Positions 9,372 to 18,599 of a DNA stretch of 64,000 nt are shown here, in pieces. Below the pieces are notes generated by a model, which worked only from the letters and a program-made list of their open reading frames with translations, searched no databases and was not told the DNA's origin. Both the position numbers and the translations under genes were made by a program. Position 1 is the first letter of the stretch, and each line of letters starts with the position of its first letter. The DNA is from Marmoricola endophyticus (GTDB taxonomy: Bacteria > Actinomycetota > Actinomycetes > Propionibacteriales > Nocardioidaceae). The stretch lies in NCBI RefSeq assembly GCF_014644415.1, contig NZ_BMKQ01000001.1, forward strand, positions 1,044,861 through 1,108,860, given 5' to 3'.

Positions 9372-9435
9372 GAGGCGTCGCGTGTGCGGATGTGCCGGAC
9401 CGGCGTGTCGTCCGGAGCGGTCTAGGCCGTCCGGG

Positions 9436-9798
9436 TCAGCCGCGCGCGGCGCGCAGCGCGATCCGGACCATCGGGAGCTGCAGGGGCAGCCGGCCGTACG
9501 CCGCAGCCTTGAACGCGCCGCTGTCGCTGCGTGCGGCGTCGCCGGCCATCTTCAAGTTGCCGGGGAAGACGCCGATCAGCAGGGCGGCGCTGGCCCAGCC
9601 GGCGGGGCGGCGGGTGCGCGCGCCGAGCAGCCCCGCTGCGCAGACCAGCTCGACCACCCCGGAGCCCAGGATCACCTCGCGGTGCGCGGGCACCCACGCC
9701 GGCATCAACGGCTCGAACGTCCGCGGCCGGACGAGGTGGGCCACTCCACCGGCACCCAGGATCGCGGCCAGCAGGGACACCTCACGAGGACGCGGCAT
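9436..9798 (-). CDS. DoxX-family membrane protein
   Basis: 120 aa with about four hydrophobic helices. An early GGVAHLVRP motif, a GSGVVELVCAAGLL helix and the later GVFPGNLKMA motif match DoxX/DoxD-like small membrane proteins. Family members are linked to quinone or thiosulfate redox and to respiratory stress in some bacteria, but most are uncharacterised. It stands alone on the minus strand between the DUF4331 operon and the GNAT gene, so no partner is indicated. Confidence 0.75.
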   Translation of the reverse strand: MPRPREVSLLAAILGAGGVAHLVRPRTFEPLMPAWVPAHREVILGSGVVELVCAAGLLGARTRRPAGWASAALLIGVFPGNLKMAGDAARSDSGAFKAAAYGRLPLQLPMVRIALRAARG

Positions 9799-9829
9799 GG
9801 CGACGACCCTAGGGCGTGCCCCGTCGCCC

Positions 9830-10675
9830 TCAGAACATCAGCGTCGAGAAGGTGCTCGTCTGCGCGAACCCGGCCCGCTCGTACGCCCGGCGCGCGGGCG
9901 CGTTGTGGCCGTTGACGTACAGCGAGACCGTCGGCGCGATCTCCCGGCGTGCGATCTCCACGACGGCGGCCATGCCGCCGGCCGCCAGCCCCTCACCGCG
10001 CCGGCTCGGGTCGACGTAGACCCCCTGGACCTGGCAGGCGTACGGCGACGCCGCGGCCACCTCCGCCTTGAAGACCACCCGGTCGCCGTCGTACCGGGCG
10101 AAGGACCAGCCCCGGTTGACCAGCTGCGTCACCCGGGCACGGTAGAGCTCGCGGCCGCCGTCGGCCTCCGGGGAGATGCCGACCTCCTCGGTGTACATCG
10201 CCACGCACGCGGGGTAGAGGGCCGCGATGTCGGCGCTCTCCGAGCGACGCACCAACGGGTCGGGCTCGACGGCGGGCGGGCCGGTGAGCTCGAGGTGCGG
10301 CTGCTCCCACCGCTCGTCGCGCGGCGTCCCCCACGCGGGCCCGAGCACCCGCCACAGCTCCTCGACCATCGGACGGGGTCCGACGACCGTCGAGCTGCTC
10401 CGCGGCGCACGTGCGGCGCGGTCCGCGAACGCCGCGAGCGCCTCGGGGCCGGCGGCGGCGGGGACCAGGTTGGCCGCGGCGTGGCAGACCGCGGCGAGCA
10501 CGCCGTCGTCGTACCAGCCCCACACCTCGCCGCCCAGCCAGCGCGGCTCCAACCGGGTCAGACGCACGCGGTAGTCGACGAACACGTTCGTGACCGGGTC
10601 CCGCTCGAGCAGCGCGAGCACCTCGGGCAGATCGGCGGGGCCCAGGACACGGACCCCCTGCTGAACCCTCGGCAC
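9830..10675 (-). CDS. GNAT acetyltransferase with N-terminal DUF4081
   Basis: 281 aa. Residues ~10-115 match the DUF4081 domain found before GNAT domains in actinobacteria (VLALLERDPVTNVFVDYRV, then GGEVWGWYDDG). The C-terminal half is a GNAT fold: VQGVYVDPSRRGEGLAAGGMA is the acetyl-CoA pyrophosphate-binding R/Q-x-x-G-x-G/A loop, and VSLYVNGHNAPARRAYERAGF is the conserved beta4-alpha4 region. Family members sit next to ispG in many actinobacterial genomes, as here. The acceptor substrate is unknown. Confidence 0.88.
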   Translation of the reverse strand: MPRVQQGVRVLGPADLPEVLALLERDPVTNVFVDYRVRLTRLEPRWLGGEVWGWYDDGVLAAVCHAAANLVPAAAGPEALAAFADRAARAPRSSSTVVGPRPMVEELWRVLGPAWGTPRDERWEQPHLELTGPPAVEPDPLVRRSESADIAALYPACVAMYTEEVGISPEADGGRELYRARVTQLVNRGWSFARYDGDRVVFKAEVAAASPYACQVQGVYVDPSRRGEGLAAGGMAAVVEIARREIAPTVSLYVNGHNAPARRAYERAGFAQTSTFSTLMF

Positions 10676-10735
10676 CCGCCGGAGCCTAGTGGGTACGAGC
10701 AGCGGTGCGGGTCGGCCTCGGTGGTGGGGGCGGAC

Positions 10736-11890
10736 TCAGCTGCCGGCGCTGACCTCGACGGAGGCGCCGTCGACGACCTCCATGCCCTCGGCGATGCGCA
10801 TGGCCTCCTCGATCAGGGTCTCGACGATGTCCTTCTCCGGCACCGTCTTGATGACCTCGCCCTTGACGAAGATCTGCCCCTTGCCGTTGCCCGAGGCCAC
10901 GCCGAGGTCGGCCTCTCGGGCCTCGCCGGGGCCGTTGACGACACAGCCCATCACGGCCACCCGTAGCGGGACCTCGAGCCCGTCGAGGCCTGCGGTGACC
11001 TCCTCGGCGAGCTTGTAGACGTCGACCTGGGCGCGTCCGCACGACGGGCAGGAGACGATCTCGAGACGCCGCGGCTTGAGGTTCAGCGACTCCAGGATCT
11101 GCAGACCGACCTTCACCTCCTCGACCGGCGGCGCGGACAGCGAGACGCGGATGGTGTCGCCGATGCCCTGGCTGAGCAGGTGGCCGAACGCGACCGAGGA
11201 CTTGATCGTGCCCTGGAAGGCCGGGCCCGCCTCGGTGACGCCCAGGTGCAGCGGCCAGTCGCCCTCCGCGGCGAGCAGCTCGTACGCCCGCACCATGACG
11301 ACCGGGTCGTTGTGCTTGACCGAGATCTTGAAGTCGCGGAAGCCGTGCTCCTCGAACAGGCTCGCCTCCCACTTGGCGGACTCGACGAGCGCCTCGGGGG
11401 TGGCCTTGCCGTACTTCTCCAGCAGCCGCTTGTCCAAGGACCCCGCGTTGACGCCGATCCGGATGGAGGTGCCGTGGTCCTGCGCCGCCTGGGCGATCTC
11501 CTTGACCTGGTCGTCGAACTTGCGGATGTTGCCGGGGTTCACCCGGACCGCCGCGCACCCGGCCTCGATCGCGGCGAAGACGTACTTCGGCTGGAAGTGG
11601 ATGTCGGCGATCACCGGGATCTGCGACTTGGTCGCGATCGCCGGCAGGGCGTCGGCGTCGTCCTGGCTCGGGCAGGCGACCCGCACGATGTCGCACCCGG
11701 CGGCGGTCAGCTCGGCGATCTGCTGCAGCGTCGCGTTGATGTCCGAGGTGAGGGTCGTCGTCATCGACTGCACCGAGATCGGCGACTCGCTGCCGACACC
11801 GACCGACCCGACCTTGATCTGCCGGGTCTCCCGGCGGGGCGCGAGCACGGGCGGGGGTGCGGCGGGCATGCCGAGGGACACAGCGGTCAT
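10736..11890 (-). CDS. ispG: 4-hydroxy-3-methylbut-2-en-1-yl diphosphate synthase (IspG/GcpE)
   Basis: 384 aa, normal length. It performs the penultimate step of the MEP isoprenoid pathway, reducing MEcPP to HMBPP with a [4Fe-4S] cluster. The TIM-barrel start is clear ([20 protein letters not shown] in the family style). The C-terminal Cys ligands are visible in [11 protein letters not shown] and [12 protein letters not shown]. dxr, an earlier step of the same pathway, is 1.4 kb upstream on the same strand, with rseP between them, the standard actinobacterial arrangement. An 89-nt gap with a hairpin separates it from rseP. Confidence 0.98.
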   Translation of the reverse strand: MTAVSLGMPAAPPPVLAPRRETRQIKVGSVGVGSESPISVQSMTTTLTSDINATLQQIAELTAAGCDIVRVACPSQDDADALPAIATKSQIPVIADIHFQPKYVFAAIEAGCAAVRVNPGNIRKFDDQVKEIAQAAQDHGTSIRIGVNAGSLDKRLLEKYGKATPEALVESAKWEASLFEEHGFRDFKISVKHNDPVVMVRAYELLAAEGDWPLHLGVTEAGPAFQGTIKSSVAFGHLLSQGIGDTIRVSLSAPPVEEVKVGLQILESLNLKPRRLEIVSCPSCGRAQVDVYKLAEEVTAGLDGLEVPLRVAVMGCVVNGPGEAREADLGVASGNGKGQIFVKGEVIKTVPEKDIVETLIEEAMRIAEGMEVVDGASVEVSAGS

Positions 11891-11931
11891 GCCTCCGAGC
11901 GTACGACGCGCCCGGCCACCGGACGCAGCCT

Positions 11932-11973
11932 CGTGTGCTGTGGTGGTCGCCCGGGCGACCGCTGCAGCACACG
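11932..11973 (-). terminator. Two-part hairpin between rseP and ispG
   Basis: Outer arms CGTGTGCTG (11932-11940) and CAGCACACG (11965-11973) are perfectly complementary. They enclose a second stem GGTCGCC/GGCGACC. The structure lies right after the rseP stop in the direction of transcription. There is no U-tract. It could terminate part of the dxr-rseP transcript or stabilise an mRNA end while ispG is transcribed separately. Confidence 0.5.
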
Positions 11974-11979
11974 ACCCGA

Positions 11980-13314
11980 CTACTGCAGCGTCACCGGAGC
12001 GAGGATGTCGCCGAGGATGAGGACGACCGAGCCGACGAGGATCAGCGTCGCCATCACGTACGTCAGCGGGAGCAGCTTCGCGGCGTCGACGAAGCCGGGG
12101 TCGGGACGCCGCCGCAGCCTGGCCCAGCCGCGGCGCAGCGCCTCGTACAGCGTCGGGGCGATCTGCCCACCGTCCATGGGCGGCAGGGGGACGAGGTTGA
12201 ACAGGCCGAGGAAGAGGTTCAGCCCGGCGATGATGAGGACCACCGAGAAGAACCGGTCGACCACCGGGGTCTGCTGCTGCGAGGTGATCTCGCCCGCGAC
12301 GCGGCCCGCGCCGACGACGCTCATCGGGCCCTCCGGGTCACGCTCCTCGAGGCCGAGCGCGGCCCTCCCGACGTGGTAGACCTCGACGGGCAGCCGGCCC
12401 AGCGTCTTCAGGGTCTGCCAGGTCGCCGACGACATCGTGTCGATGACGTACCCCGGCCCCTGGCGCTCGGTCTCCTGCACGGGCGTGATGCCGAGGAACC
12501 CGACCCGCGAGACGGTCTCGGGGTCGTCCGGGTCGGGCCGTGCGGAGACGGTGGTGTCGGTGGTGAGGGTGAGCCGCTCGCCGTCGCGGACGACGCCCAG
12601 CCGGGCCGCGCCGTCGCCGTTGCCGCGGATCAGCTTCTGCAGCTGGGCGTAGTCGGTGATCCGGGTGCCGTTGAAGTCGGTGATCTCGTCGCCGGCGCGC
12701 AGTCCCGCCTTCGCGGCCGGCGACTGCGGGTCGGCCGACGTGCACTCGCGCGTCTGGTCCCCGTCACGGACCGCGATCACGCACTGCGAGACCGCCTGCA
12801 CCTGCGGCTTGGCGACCAGCACGCCGTGCCCCATGAACACCGCGCCGAAGAGGATCACCGCGAGCACGAGGTTGACCGCGACCCCGGAGCCCATGATGAT
12901 CACGCGCTTCCACCAGGGCAGCCGGTAGAACATCCGGTCCTCGTCGCCGGGCTGGACCAGCTCGTACTCCGCGGAGCGGGCGTCGTCCATCAGCTGGCTG
13001 AACATCCCGGTGCTGCGGGAGCGGACCCGCTCCCCCTCCTGCGCGTCCTGCTCGTCCTCGGTGCCGCGGCGCTCGTCGGGCGGCAGCATCCCGATCAGCT
13101 TGCAGTAGCCGCCGAGCGGGATCGCCTTGAGGCCGTACTCGGTCTCGCCGATCCGCTTGGACCAGATCGTGCGGCCGAAGCCGACGAAGTACTCGCTGAC
13201 CCGGACGTTGAACAGCTTGCCGGGGATCAGGTGGCCGAACTCGTGCAGCGCGATCGAGACCGCGACGCCCACGGCGAAGAGGAGGACGCCGAGGACGTAG
13301 GCGATCACGGTCAT
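11980..13314 (-). CDS. rseP: RseP-type site-2 (M50) intramembrane metalloprotease
   Basis: 444 aa from ATG at 13314. The first membrane helix holds the zinc motif HEFGH (residues ~20-24). A PDZ domain occupies the middle ([19 protein letters not shown]). The C-terminal [11 protein letters not shown] segment carries the third metal ligand. This regulated intramembrane protease cleaves anti-sigma factors and membrane-bound signal remnants; mycobacterial Rip1 is the best-studied relative. Its start overlaps the dxr stop by 4 nt (ATGA). Extra acidic residues ([20 protein letters not shown]) follow the first catalytic segment in a cytoplasmic loop. Substrates in this organism are unknown. Confidence 0.93.
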   Translation of the reverse strand: MTVIAYVLGVLLFAVGVAVSIALHEFGHLIPGKLFNVRVSEYFVGFGRTIWSKRIGETEYGLKAIPLGGYCKLIGMLPPDERRGTEDEQDAQEGERVRSRSTGMFSQLMDDARSAEYELVQPGDEDRMFYRLPWWKRVIIMGSGVAVNLVLAVILFGAVFMGHGVLVAKPQVQAVSQCVIAVRDGDQTRECTSADPQSPAAKAGLRAGDEITDFNGTRITDYAQLQKLIRGNGDGAARLGVVRDGERLTLTTDTTVSARPDPDDPETVSRVGFLGITPVQETERQGPGYVIDTMSSATWQTLKTLGRLPVEVYHVGRAALGLEERDPEGPMSVVGAGRVAGEITSQQQTPVVDRFFSVVLIIAGLNLFLGLFNLVPLPPMDGGQIAPTLYEALRRGWARLRRRPDPGFVDAAKLLPLTYVMATLILVGSVVLILGDILAPVTLQ

Positions 13315-14417
13315 GGGCGGGGCAGCTCCTCGAGCAGGCGGGTGGCCTCGGCACGGGCCCAGGCGTCGGCGGCGAGGACGTCGTCGACGGTGAGCCCCTC
13401 GGGGGTGGAGCGTACGTCGGCGAGCCCCACGACCTGCGTCACCACGTCGACGATCCCCGTGAACGGCAGCGTGCCGTCGCGGAACCCGGCGACGCACACC
13501 TCGTTGGCGGCGTTGTAGACCGCGGGCACGGTCCCGCCGGCCGCGCCGACCCGCCGGGCCAGCGACACCGCCGGGAACGCCTCGTCGTCCAGCGGCAGGA
13601 ACTCCCAGGTCTGGGTCCGCGTCCAGTCCATCGGCGGCGCGGCGTCGGCGACCCGGTCCGGCCAGGACAGGCCGAGCGCGATCGGGATCAGCATCGTCGG
13701 CGGACCGGCCTGCGCGAGGGTCGAGCCGTCGTGGAACTCCACCATCGAGTGCACCTCGCTGGTCGGGTGGACCACGACGACGATGTCGTCCATCGGCACG
13801 CCGAAGAGCAGGTGCGCCTCGATCACCTCCAGCCCCTTGTTGACCAGGGTCGCGGAGTTGATGGTCACCACCGGGCCCATGTCCCAGGTCGGGTGGGCGA
13901 GCGCCTCGTCCACGGTCACGTCCGCGAGCTCGTCACGCGTACGGCCCCGGAACGGGCCACCGGAGGCGGTGAGGACGAGTCGGCGCACCTCGCCTGCGCG
14001 GCCGCCGCGCAGGCACTGCGCCAGCGCGCTGTGCTCGGAGTCCACGGGCACGATCTGGTCCGGTGCCGCCCGGTCCAGCACGAGCGGACCGCCGATGATC
14101 AGCGACTCCTTGTTCGCCAGCGCCAAGACGTTGTCCGCCTCGAGCGCGGCCAGAGTCGGCCGCAGCCCGACGGCGCCGGTGATGCCGTTGAGCACGGTGT
14201 GGCACTCCAGACCGGCGGCCTCGACCGACGCCTCCTCACCGAGCCCCTCGAAGGCGGGCGCGAACTCGGCGACCTGCTCGGCGAAGAGATCCGGGTGGCC
14301 GCCGCCGGCGGTCAGCCCGACCACCCGGAACCGGTCCGGGTTGCGGCGACAGATCTCCAGCGCCTGGGTGCCGATCGAGCCGGTGGAGCCCAGGACGACG
14401 ACGTCGCGACGGGTCAC
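13311..14417 (-). CDS. dxr: 1-deoxy-D-xylulose-5-phosphate reductoisomerase
   Basis: 368 aa from GTG at 14417. It converts DXP to MEP with NADPH, the first committed MEP-pathway step. The N-terminal dinucleotide fold has [23 protein letters not shown] and DSEHSAL are the substrate and metal-binding motifs, and the flexible loop with [14 protein letters not shown] is present. The start overlaps the aldehyde dehydrogenase stop by 4 nt, and the stop overlaps rseP by 4 nt, giving a tight ald-dxr-rseP transcription unit. Length is slightly short of the ~390 aa of E. coli Dxr, as usual for actinobacteria. Confidence 0.97.
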   Translation of the reverse strand: MTRRDVVVLGSTGSIGTQALEICRRNPDRFRVVGLTAGGGHPDLFAEQVAEFAPAFEGLGEEASVEAAGLECHTVLNGITGAVGLRPTLAALEADNVLALANKESLIIGGPLVLDRAAPDQIVPVDSEHSALAQCLRGGRAGEVRRLVLTASGGPFRGRTRDELADVTVDEALAHPTWDMGPVVTINSATLVNKGLEVIEAHLLFGVPMDDIVVVVHPTSEVHSMVEFHDGSTLAQAGPPTMLIPIALGLSWPDRVADAAPPMDWTRTQTWEFLPLDDEAFPAVSLARRVGAAGGTVPAVYNAANEVCVAGFRDGTLPFTGIVDVVTQVVGLADVRSTPEGLTVDDVLAADAWARAEATRLLEELPRP

Positions 14418-15859
14418 AGGTCGAGGCCGGTCAGGACCATCACCCGCTCGTAGGTGAAGTCGGCCATCGCGTACCGGATGCCCTCGCGCCCGACGCCGGA
14501 GTCCTTGACGCCGCCGTACGGCATCTGGTCGGCGCGGTACGACGGCGCGTCGCCGATCACCACTCCGCCGACCTCCAGCTCGCGGTGGGCGCGGAAGGCC
14601 GTGGCGATGTCGGTCGTGAAGACCCCCGCCTGCAGCCCGAAGTCGGAGTCGTTGATCGCCGCGAACCCGGTCTCCACGTCCGGGACCGGCTCGACGACGA
14701 GCACGGGGCCGAAGATCTCCGCGCACCAGGCCTGCACGTCGTGGGGCACGCCCTCGAGCACGGTCGGGGCGTACGTCGTCCCCTCGCGCACCCCGCCGGT
14801 CAGCACGGTCGCCCCGGCCTCGACCGCGGCGTCGACCCACTGCTCGACCTTGTCGGCGGCGGCGTCGTCGATCAGCGGGCCGACGAAGACGTCCTCGTCC
14901 TTCGGGTCGCCGGTGACCAGCGCCTCGACCTGCGCGACCAGCTTGTCCTTGAAGACGTCGTACGCCGCCTGCTCGGCGAAGACCCGCTGCACGCCGATGC
15001 ACGACTGCCCGGCCTGGTAGTTGGAGAACATCGCGATCCGCTTCGCCGCGTGGTCCAGGTCGGCGTCGGCCGCCACGAGCACGCCCGCGTTGCCACCGAG
15101 CTCGAGGGTGACGTGCTTGCCCGGGACCTGGTCGCGGATCGAGTAGCCGACCGGACCGGAGCCGGTGAAGCTGAGCACCGGCAGCCGCTCGTCCTCGGTG
15201 AGCGACCCGGCGTCCTCGTTCTTCACGTTGACCACCTGCACCATGCCCGCAGGCAGCCCGTGCTCCGCGCCGGCCTCGGCGATGAGCTCCCCGAGCCGGA
15301 TGCCGGACAGCGGGGTCTTCGGTGCGGGCTTGAGCACCACGGGCGCCCCCACGGCGACGGCCGGGGCGAGCTTGTGCGCGACCAGGTTCAGCGGGAAGTT
15401 GAACGGGCTGATCGCCAGCACCGGACCGCGCGGGACGCGTCGGACGTACGCCAGCCGGCCCTCGCCGCCGGGGTCGGAGTCCAGCCGGATCGCCTCGCCC
15501 GACTCCTGGCGGGTCTCCTCGGCCGCCCACCGGAACACCGACACCGCCCGGCCGACCTCGCCGCGCGACCACTGCATCGGCTTGCCGTTCTCGGCGGTGA
15601 TCAAGGCGGCCAGCTCGTCGGTGTGGGCCTTGATCGCCTCCGACACCGCGCGCAGGGCGTCGGCCCGTACGTGCATCGGCAGCCGGGCCGCCTCGGGTGC
15701 GATGGCGGCCGCGTGCGCGACGGCCCGCTCGACCTGGTCGGACGTGGCGTACGTCGTGCTGCCCGCGGGCGAGCCGTCGTACGGGTGGGTCACGTCGAGC
15801 ACGTCGTCGCCGTGCACGCGCTCGCCGGCGATCAGGTTGGGCATCCGGTTCTCAGTCAC
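14414..15859 (-). CDS. NAD(P)-dependent aldehyde dehydrogenase (succinate-semialdehyde/glyceraldehyde-type)
   Basis: 481 aa from GTG at 15859; an upstream TTG and a downstream ATG at 15844 are alternatives. All ALDH landmarks are present: [18 protein letters not shown] for the Rossmann entry, [13 protein letters not shown] for the NAD loop, LELGGNAG with the general-base Glu, and [12 protein letters not shown] with the catalytic Cys. [12 protein letters not shown] closes the active site. It oxidises an aldehyde to the acid. The sequence is closest in feel to the non-phosphorylating glyceraldehyde-3-P / lactaldehyde group, but the substrate is not fixed. It is coupled to dxr by a GTGA overlap, with no clear pathway link. 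Confidence 0.92.
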   Translation of the reverse strand: MTENRMPNLIAGERVHGDDVLDVTHPYDGSPAGSTTYATSDQVERAVAHAAAIAPEAARLPMHVRADALRAVSEAIKAHTDELAALITAENGKPMQWSRGEVGRAVSVFRWAAEETRQESGEAIRLDSDPGGEGRLAYVRRVPRGPVLAISPFNFPLNLVAHKLAPAVAVGAPVVLKPAPKTPLSGIRLGELIAEAGAEHGLPAGMVQVVNVKNEDAGSLTEDERLPVLSFTGSGPVGYSIRDQVPGKHVTLELGGNAGVLVAADADLDHAAKRIAMFSNYQAGQSCIGVQRVFAEQAAYDVFKDKLVAQVEALVTGDPKDEDVFVGPLIDDAAADKVEQWVDAAVEAGATVLTGGVREGTTYAPTVLEGVPHDVQAWCAEIFGPVLVVEPVPDVETGFAAINDSDFGLQAGVFTTDIATAFRAHRELEVGGVVIGDAPSYRADQMPYGGVKDSGVGREGIRYAMADFTYERVMVLTGLDL

Positions 15860-15869
15860 GGGGTCCAAC

Positions 15870-16535
15870 CTAGGCCGAGCGGAAAGCCCCCAGCAGCGCC
15901 CCCAGGTCGTACGCCGGACCCAGCGCCGCGAGCCTTGCGGCGAGGTCGCCGGTCAGCCGTACCGTCGCCCGCTCGTCCCCTCCCCCGGGCCAGAGGATCA
16001 GCGCCGGCGCGTCGGGCGAGAGGTCCGCGCAGCCGGCGGGGTCGGTACGCCCCGCGCGCATGACGACGTCCCACGGCACGGCGACTCCCGCGCTCTGCCC
16101 GAGCACGACGACCGCGCCGGGCTCGTGCTCGGCGTCGGCCAGGGCGAGGCCGACCGCCACGTCGTCGGCGGTGACCACGACCCCCGGCTCGGTGCTGTCG
16201 ACGGCCGCGGCGAGGTCCGGCGACCCGGGCGGCAGCAGGACCGCGACGACCCCGAGTCGAACGGCTGCGAGCAGTGCGACCGCGAGCTCCTCCCCGTCGG
16301 GCAGGTCGAGCAGCACCCGGTCACCGGGGACCAGCGCGAAGCCGCGCAGCACGCCGGCGAACGCACCGACCCGCTCCAGCAGCGTCGCCGCCCTGGTGCC
16401 GGGCAGCGCCTCCTCCTCGGCCCGACCGTCGAGGATCGCGCGGTCCAGCAGCTGGTAGGACGCGTTGAGGGTCCCCGGCTGGTCGTCCCCGGGCCGCTTG
16501 AACCAGGTCAGGTCCCCGCTCGCCCCCTGACTCAC
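15870..16535 (-). CDS. Short acyl-CoA-synthetase-like protein (N-terminal part only)
   Basis: 221 aa from GTG at 16535. It opens like the N-terminal region of acetyl/propionyl-CoA synthetases (LTWFKRPGDDQPGTLNASYQ) and continues with a helical and Rossmann-like segment (GDRVLLDLPDGEELAVALLA; AVRLGVVAVLLPPGSPDLAAAV). It stops before the adenylate-forming core: no YTSGTTG-type P-loop and no C-terminal lid domain are present. No stop-interrupted continuation was found downstream, where the ald gene is in the way. It could be a decayed remnant or a stand-alone regulatory or scaffold protein. The 4-nt overlap with the upstream siderophore-interacting gene and clean codon usage argue for an expressed gene. 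Confidence 0.6.
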   Translation of the reverse strand: MSQGASGDLTWFKRPGDDQPGTLNASYQLLDRAILDGRAEEEALPGTRAATLLERVGAFAGVLRGFALVPGDRVLLDLPDGEELAVALLAAVRLGVVAVLLPPGSPDLAAAVDSTEPGVVVTADDVAVGLALADAEHEPGAVVVLGQSAGVAVPWDVVMRAGRTDPAGCADLSPDAPALILWPGGGDERATVRLTGDLAARLAALGPAYDLGALLGAFRSA

Positions 16536-17305
16536 CCGTCGTCCCCCTCGGACGCACGCAGCTCGGCCTTCCAGTCGCGGAAGCCCTCCTCGGTGCGTCC
16601 CCGGCGCCAGTAGCCCGAGACCGACACGTCCGCACGCGGCAGCCCGCGCTCCTTCAGCAGGTAGGGACGGACCCCGTGCATCACGGCGTCGGCCTCTCCG
16701 TGCACGAACGCGTACGCCCGGCCGGGCAGCCACTCCACCGCACGCACCGCGCCGGGGAGGTCGTCGGTGACCCAGGTGACCTCGGTGTCGTCGGTCGTCG
16801 GAAGGTCGACGTGGTGGTCCTCGGGCGCGAGGAGGACGACGCGTGCGGTCGCGCTCGCCGGGAGCGCCGCCAAGGCCGCACGGATCGCGGGGAGCCCCGC
16901 CTCGTCCCCTGCCAGCAGGTGCCAGTCGGCGTCGACGTCCGGTGCGTACGCCCCGCCCGGGCCCCGCATGCCCAGGCTGTCCCCCACCTCGGCGCGGGCC
17001 GCCCACGGCCCGGCGTACCCCTCGTCCCCGTGCACCACGAACTCGATCGCCATCGTCGCGGTCGCCGGGTCCGGCTCGAGGACGGTGTACGTCCGCACCA
17101 CCTCGGTCCCGTCCGGCTGCGGCAGCGCGAGCTTGACGTACCGGTCGGTGTACGCGCTGGCGCCGAAGCGCTCCGCGAACGCCTCGGCGTCGTCGGCCCG
17201 CAGCTCGACCCGCACGAGCCCGGGGCTGGTGCGGGAGGTCCCGGTGACGGTGAACGTGGTGACCGGCCGCTCCCGACGGCCGCGCTGAACAGGTGCCTGG
17301 GTCAT
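16532..17305 (-). CDS. Siderophore-interacting FAD-dependent protein (ferric-siderophore reductase type)
   Basis: 257 aa from ATG at 17305. The SIP family layout is clear: an N-terminal FAD-binding barrel with AYTDRYVKLALP and RTYTVLEPD (flavin-binding R-x-Y-[TS]), then VHGDEGYAGPWAARAEVGD. A C-terminal ferredoxin-reductase-like fold follows with LAGDEAGLPAIRAAL and AFVHGEADAVMHGVRPYL, and the final YWRRGRTEEGFRDWK is the family signature. These proteins reduce ferric siderophores in the cytoplasm to release iron. No siderophore importer is in the window. It shares a divergent, repeat-filled upstream region with an aldo/keto reductase gene. Confidence 0.93.
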   Translation of the reverse strand: MTQAPVQRGRRERPVTTFTVTGTSRTSPGLVRVELRADDAEAFAERFGASAYTDRYVKLALPQPDGTEVVRTYTVLEPDPATATMAIEFVVHGDEGYAGPWAARAEVGDSLGMRGPGGAYAPDVDADWHLLAGDEAGLPAIRAALAALPASATARVVLLAPEDHHVDLPTTDDTEVTWVTDDLPGAVRAVEWLPGRAYAFVHGEADAVMHGVRPYLLKERGLPRADVSVSGYWRRGRTEEGFRDWKAELRASEGDDG

Positions 17306-17696
17306 GTAGGAACCCTAAGTCGGCCGTGGTCACGCCTCGAGCGCCCCTCACCGGGTCTCGACGCGCTCGCTGACGCTCGCTGCTCGACCACCCCGGGTGG
17401 TCAAGCCCGACACGAGCGCAGCGAGCCCACGCCAGCCAGGTGGTCAAGCCCGACACGAGCGCAGCGAGCCCACGCCAGCCAGGTGGTCGAGCCCGACACG
17501 AGCGCAGCGAGCCCACGCCAGCCAGGTGGTCGAGCCCGACGCGCGCAGCGAGCCCACGCCAGCCAGGTGGTCGAGCCCGACGCGAGCGCAGCGAGCGAGG
17601 ACGTCGAGACCACCCGCCACCGGAGCCGGGGTCTCGACGCGCGCTTGCTCGACCACCTCGGGAACAACCTCCCCCGTCGATCGCCTTGCGTCGTAC
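17306..17696. other. 391-nt divergent intergenic region, mostly repeat element
   Basis: This gap separates the divergent siderophore-interacting and aldo/keto reductase genes. About 310 nt of it is the repeat element listed separately; the rest (17306-17352 and 17662-17696) should hold both promoters. No clear -35/-10 pair was found. Frames running through the repeats are open only because of the repeat composition. Confidence 0.6.
17353..17661. repeat. Composite inverted and tandem repeat element (43-bp units), copy 1
   Basis: A left arm (17353-17394, GGTCTCGACGCG... to ...GCTCGACCACC) is followed by five direct units. The units lie at 17398-17440, 17441-17483, 17484-17526, 17527-17567 (41 bp, 2-bp deletion) and 17568-17614. 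Each starts TGGTC(A/G)AGCCCGAC and contains GAGCGCAGCGAGC. The last unit ends in GACGTCGAGACCACC, the reverse complement of the left-arm type. A further reversed piece lies at 17629-17661. Units 1-3 are nearly identical, which implies recent duplication. A related element occurs at 23164-23315. There are no unique spacers, so it is not a CRISPR array. Confidence 0.85.
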
Positions 17697-18599
17697 GTGA
17701 CCTCTCAGAGCACCGACACCCAGAACCTGGCCGCCGCCTCCGGCACCTTCACGCTCGGCGGCGACCTGCCCGTCCACCGCCTCGGCTTCGGCGCGATGCA
17801 GCTGCCCGGCGAGGGGGTGTGGGGCCCGCCCGCAGACCGTGACACCGCGCTCGCGGTGCTGCGCAAGGCCGTCGAGGTCGGCGTGACGCTGATCGACACC
17901 GCCGACTCGTACGGGCCGTACGTCTCCGAGGAGCTCATCCGCGAGGCCCTCCATCCGTACGCCGACGACGTCGTGATCGCGACCAAGGCCGGGCTGACCC
18001 GGCAGGGCCCGGGCGTGTGGACGCCGCTCGGACAGCCGGCGTACCTCCGCCAGGAGGTCGAGATGAGCCTGCGCCGCCTCGGGCTGGAGCGGATCGACCT
18101 GTTCCAGCTGCACCGCATCGACCCCGCGTACCCCGTCGCCGACCAGGTCGGCGAGCTCAAGGCGCTTCAGGACGAGGGCAAGATCCGCCACATCGGCCTC
18201 TCCGAGGTGTCCGTCGCCGACCTCAAGGAGGCCGAGCAGACCGCGGAGATCGTCTCGGTGCAGAACCTCTACAACCTGGCCAACCGCCAGTCCGAGGAGC
18301 TGCTCGACCACTGCACCGCGCACGGCATCGGCTTCATCCCGTGGTTCCCGCTCAACACCGGCAAGCTGTCGGCCGACTCCGGCCCGCTGGCCGAGATCGC
18401 GAAGGGCCACGACGCGAGCGCTTCTCAGCTCGCCCTGGCCTGGCTGCTCGAGCGCTCGCCGGTCGTCCTCCCGATCCCGGGCACGAAGTCCGTCGACCAC
18501 GTCGTCGACAACACCGCCGCCGCCAGCATCGAGCTGACCGAGGACGAGTACGACGCACTCGAGCAGGCCGGCCGCAAGGCCGAGGAGGAGGCAGCCTGA
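17697..18599 (+). CDS. Aldo/keto reductase family oxidoreductase
   Basis: 300 aa from GTG at 17697. The AKR (beta/alpha)8 barrel motifs are visible: HRLGFGAMQLPG at the start and GVTLIDTADSYGP with the catalytic Asp and Tyr. DVVIATKAGLTRQGPGVW carries the Lys, and IDLFQLHRIDP carries the His. The C-terminal PIPGTKSVDHVVDNTA is the NADPH-binding region. It reduces carbonyls with NADPH; the substrate is unknown. The frame is open back into the repeat element, but those residues are repeat-derived and the family N-terminus fits this GTG. The stop overlaps the next AKR start by 1 nt. Confidence 0.9.
   Translation: MTSQSTDTQNLAAASGTFTLGGDLPVHRLGFGAMQLPGEGVWGPPADRDTALAVLRKAVEVGVTLIDTADSYGPYVSEELIREALHPYADDVVIATKAGLTRQGPGVWTPLGQPAYLRQEVEMSLRRLGLERIDLFQLHRIDPAYPVADQVGELKALQDEGKIRHIGLSEVSVADLKEAEQTAEIVSVQNLYNLANRQSEELLDHCTAHGIGFIPWFPLNTGKLSADSGPLAEIAKGHDASASQLALAWLLERSPVVLPIPGTKSVDHVVDNTAAASIELTEDEYDALEQAGRKAEEEAA

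Noticed and set aside
17398-17614. CRISPR-like array of ~43-bp repeats
   Set aside because: Repeats are directly adjacent with no unique spacers, are flanked by inverted copies, and no cas gene is near.
17397-17696. N-terminal extension of the first aldo/keto reductase into the repeats
   Set aside because: The added residues are repeat-encoded low-complexity sequence. The AKR family start fits the GTG at 17697.
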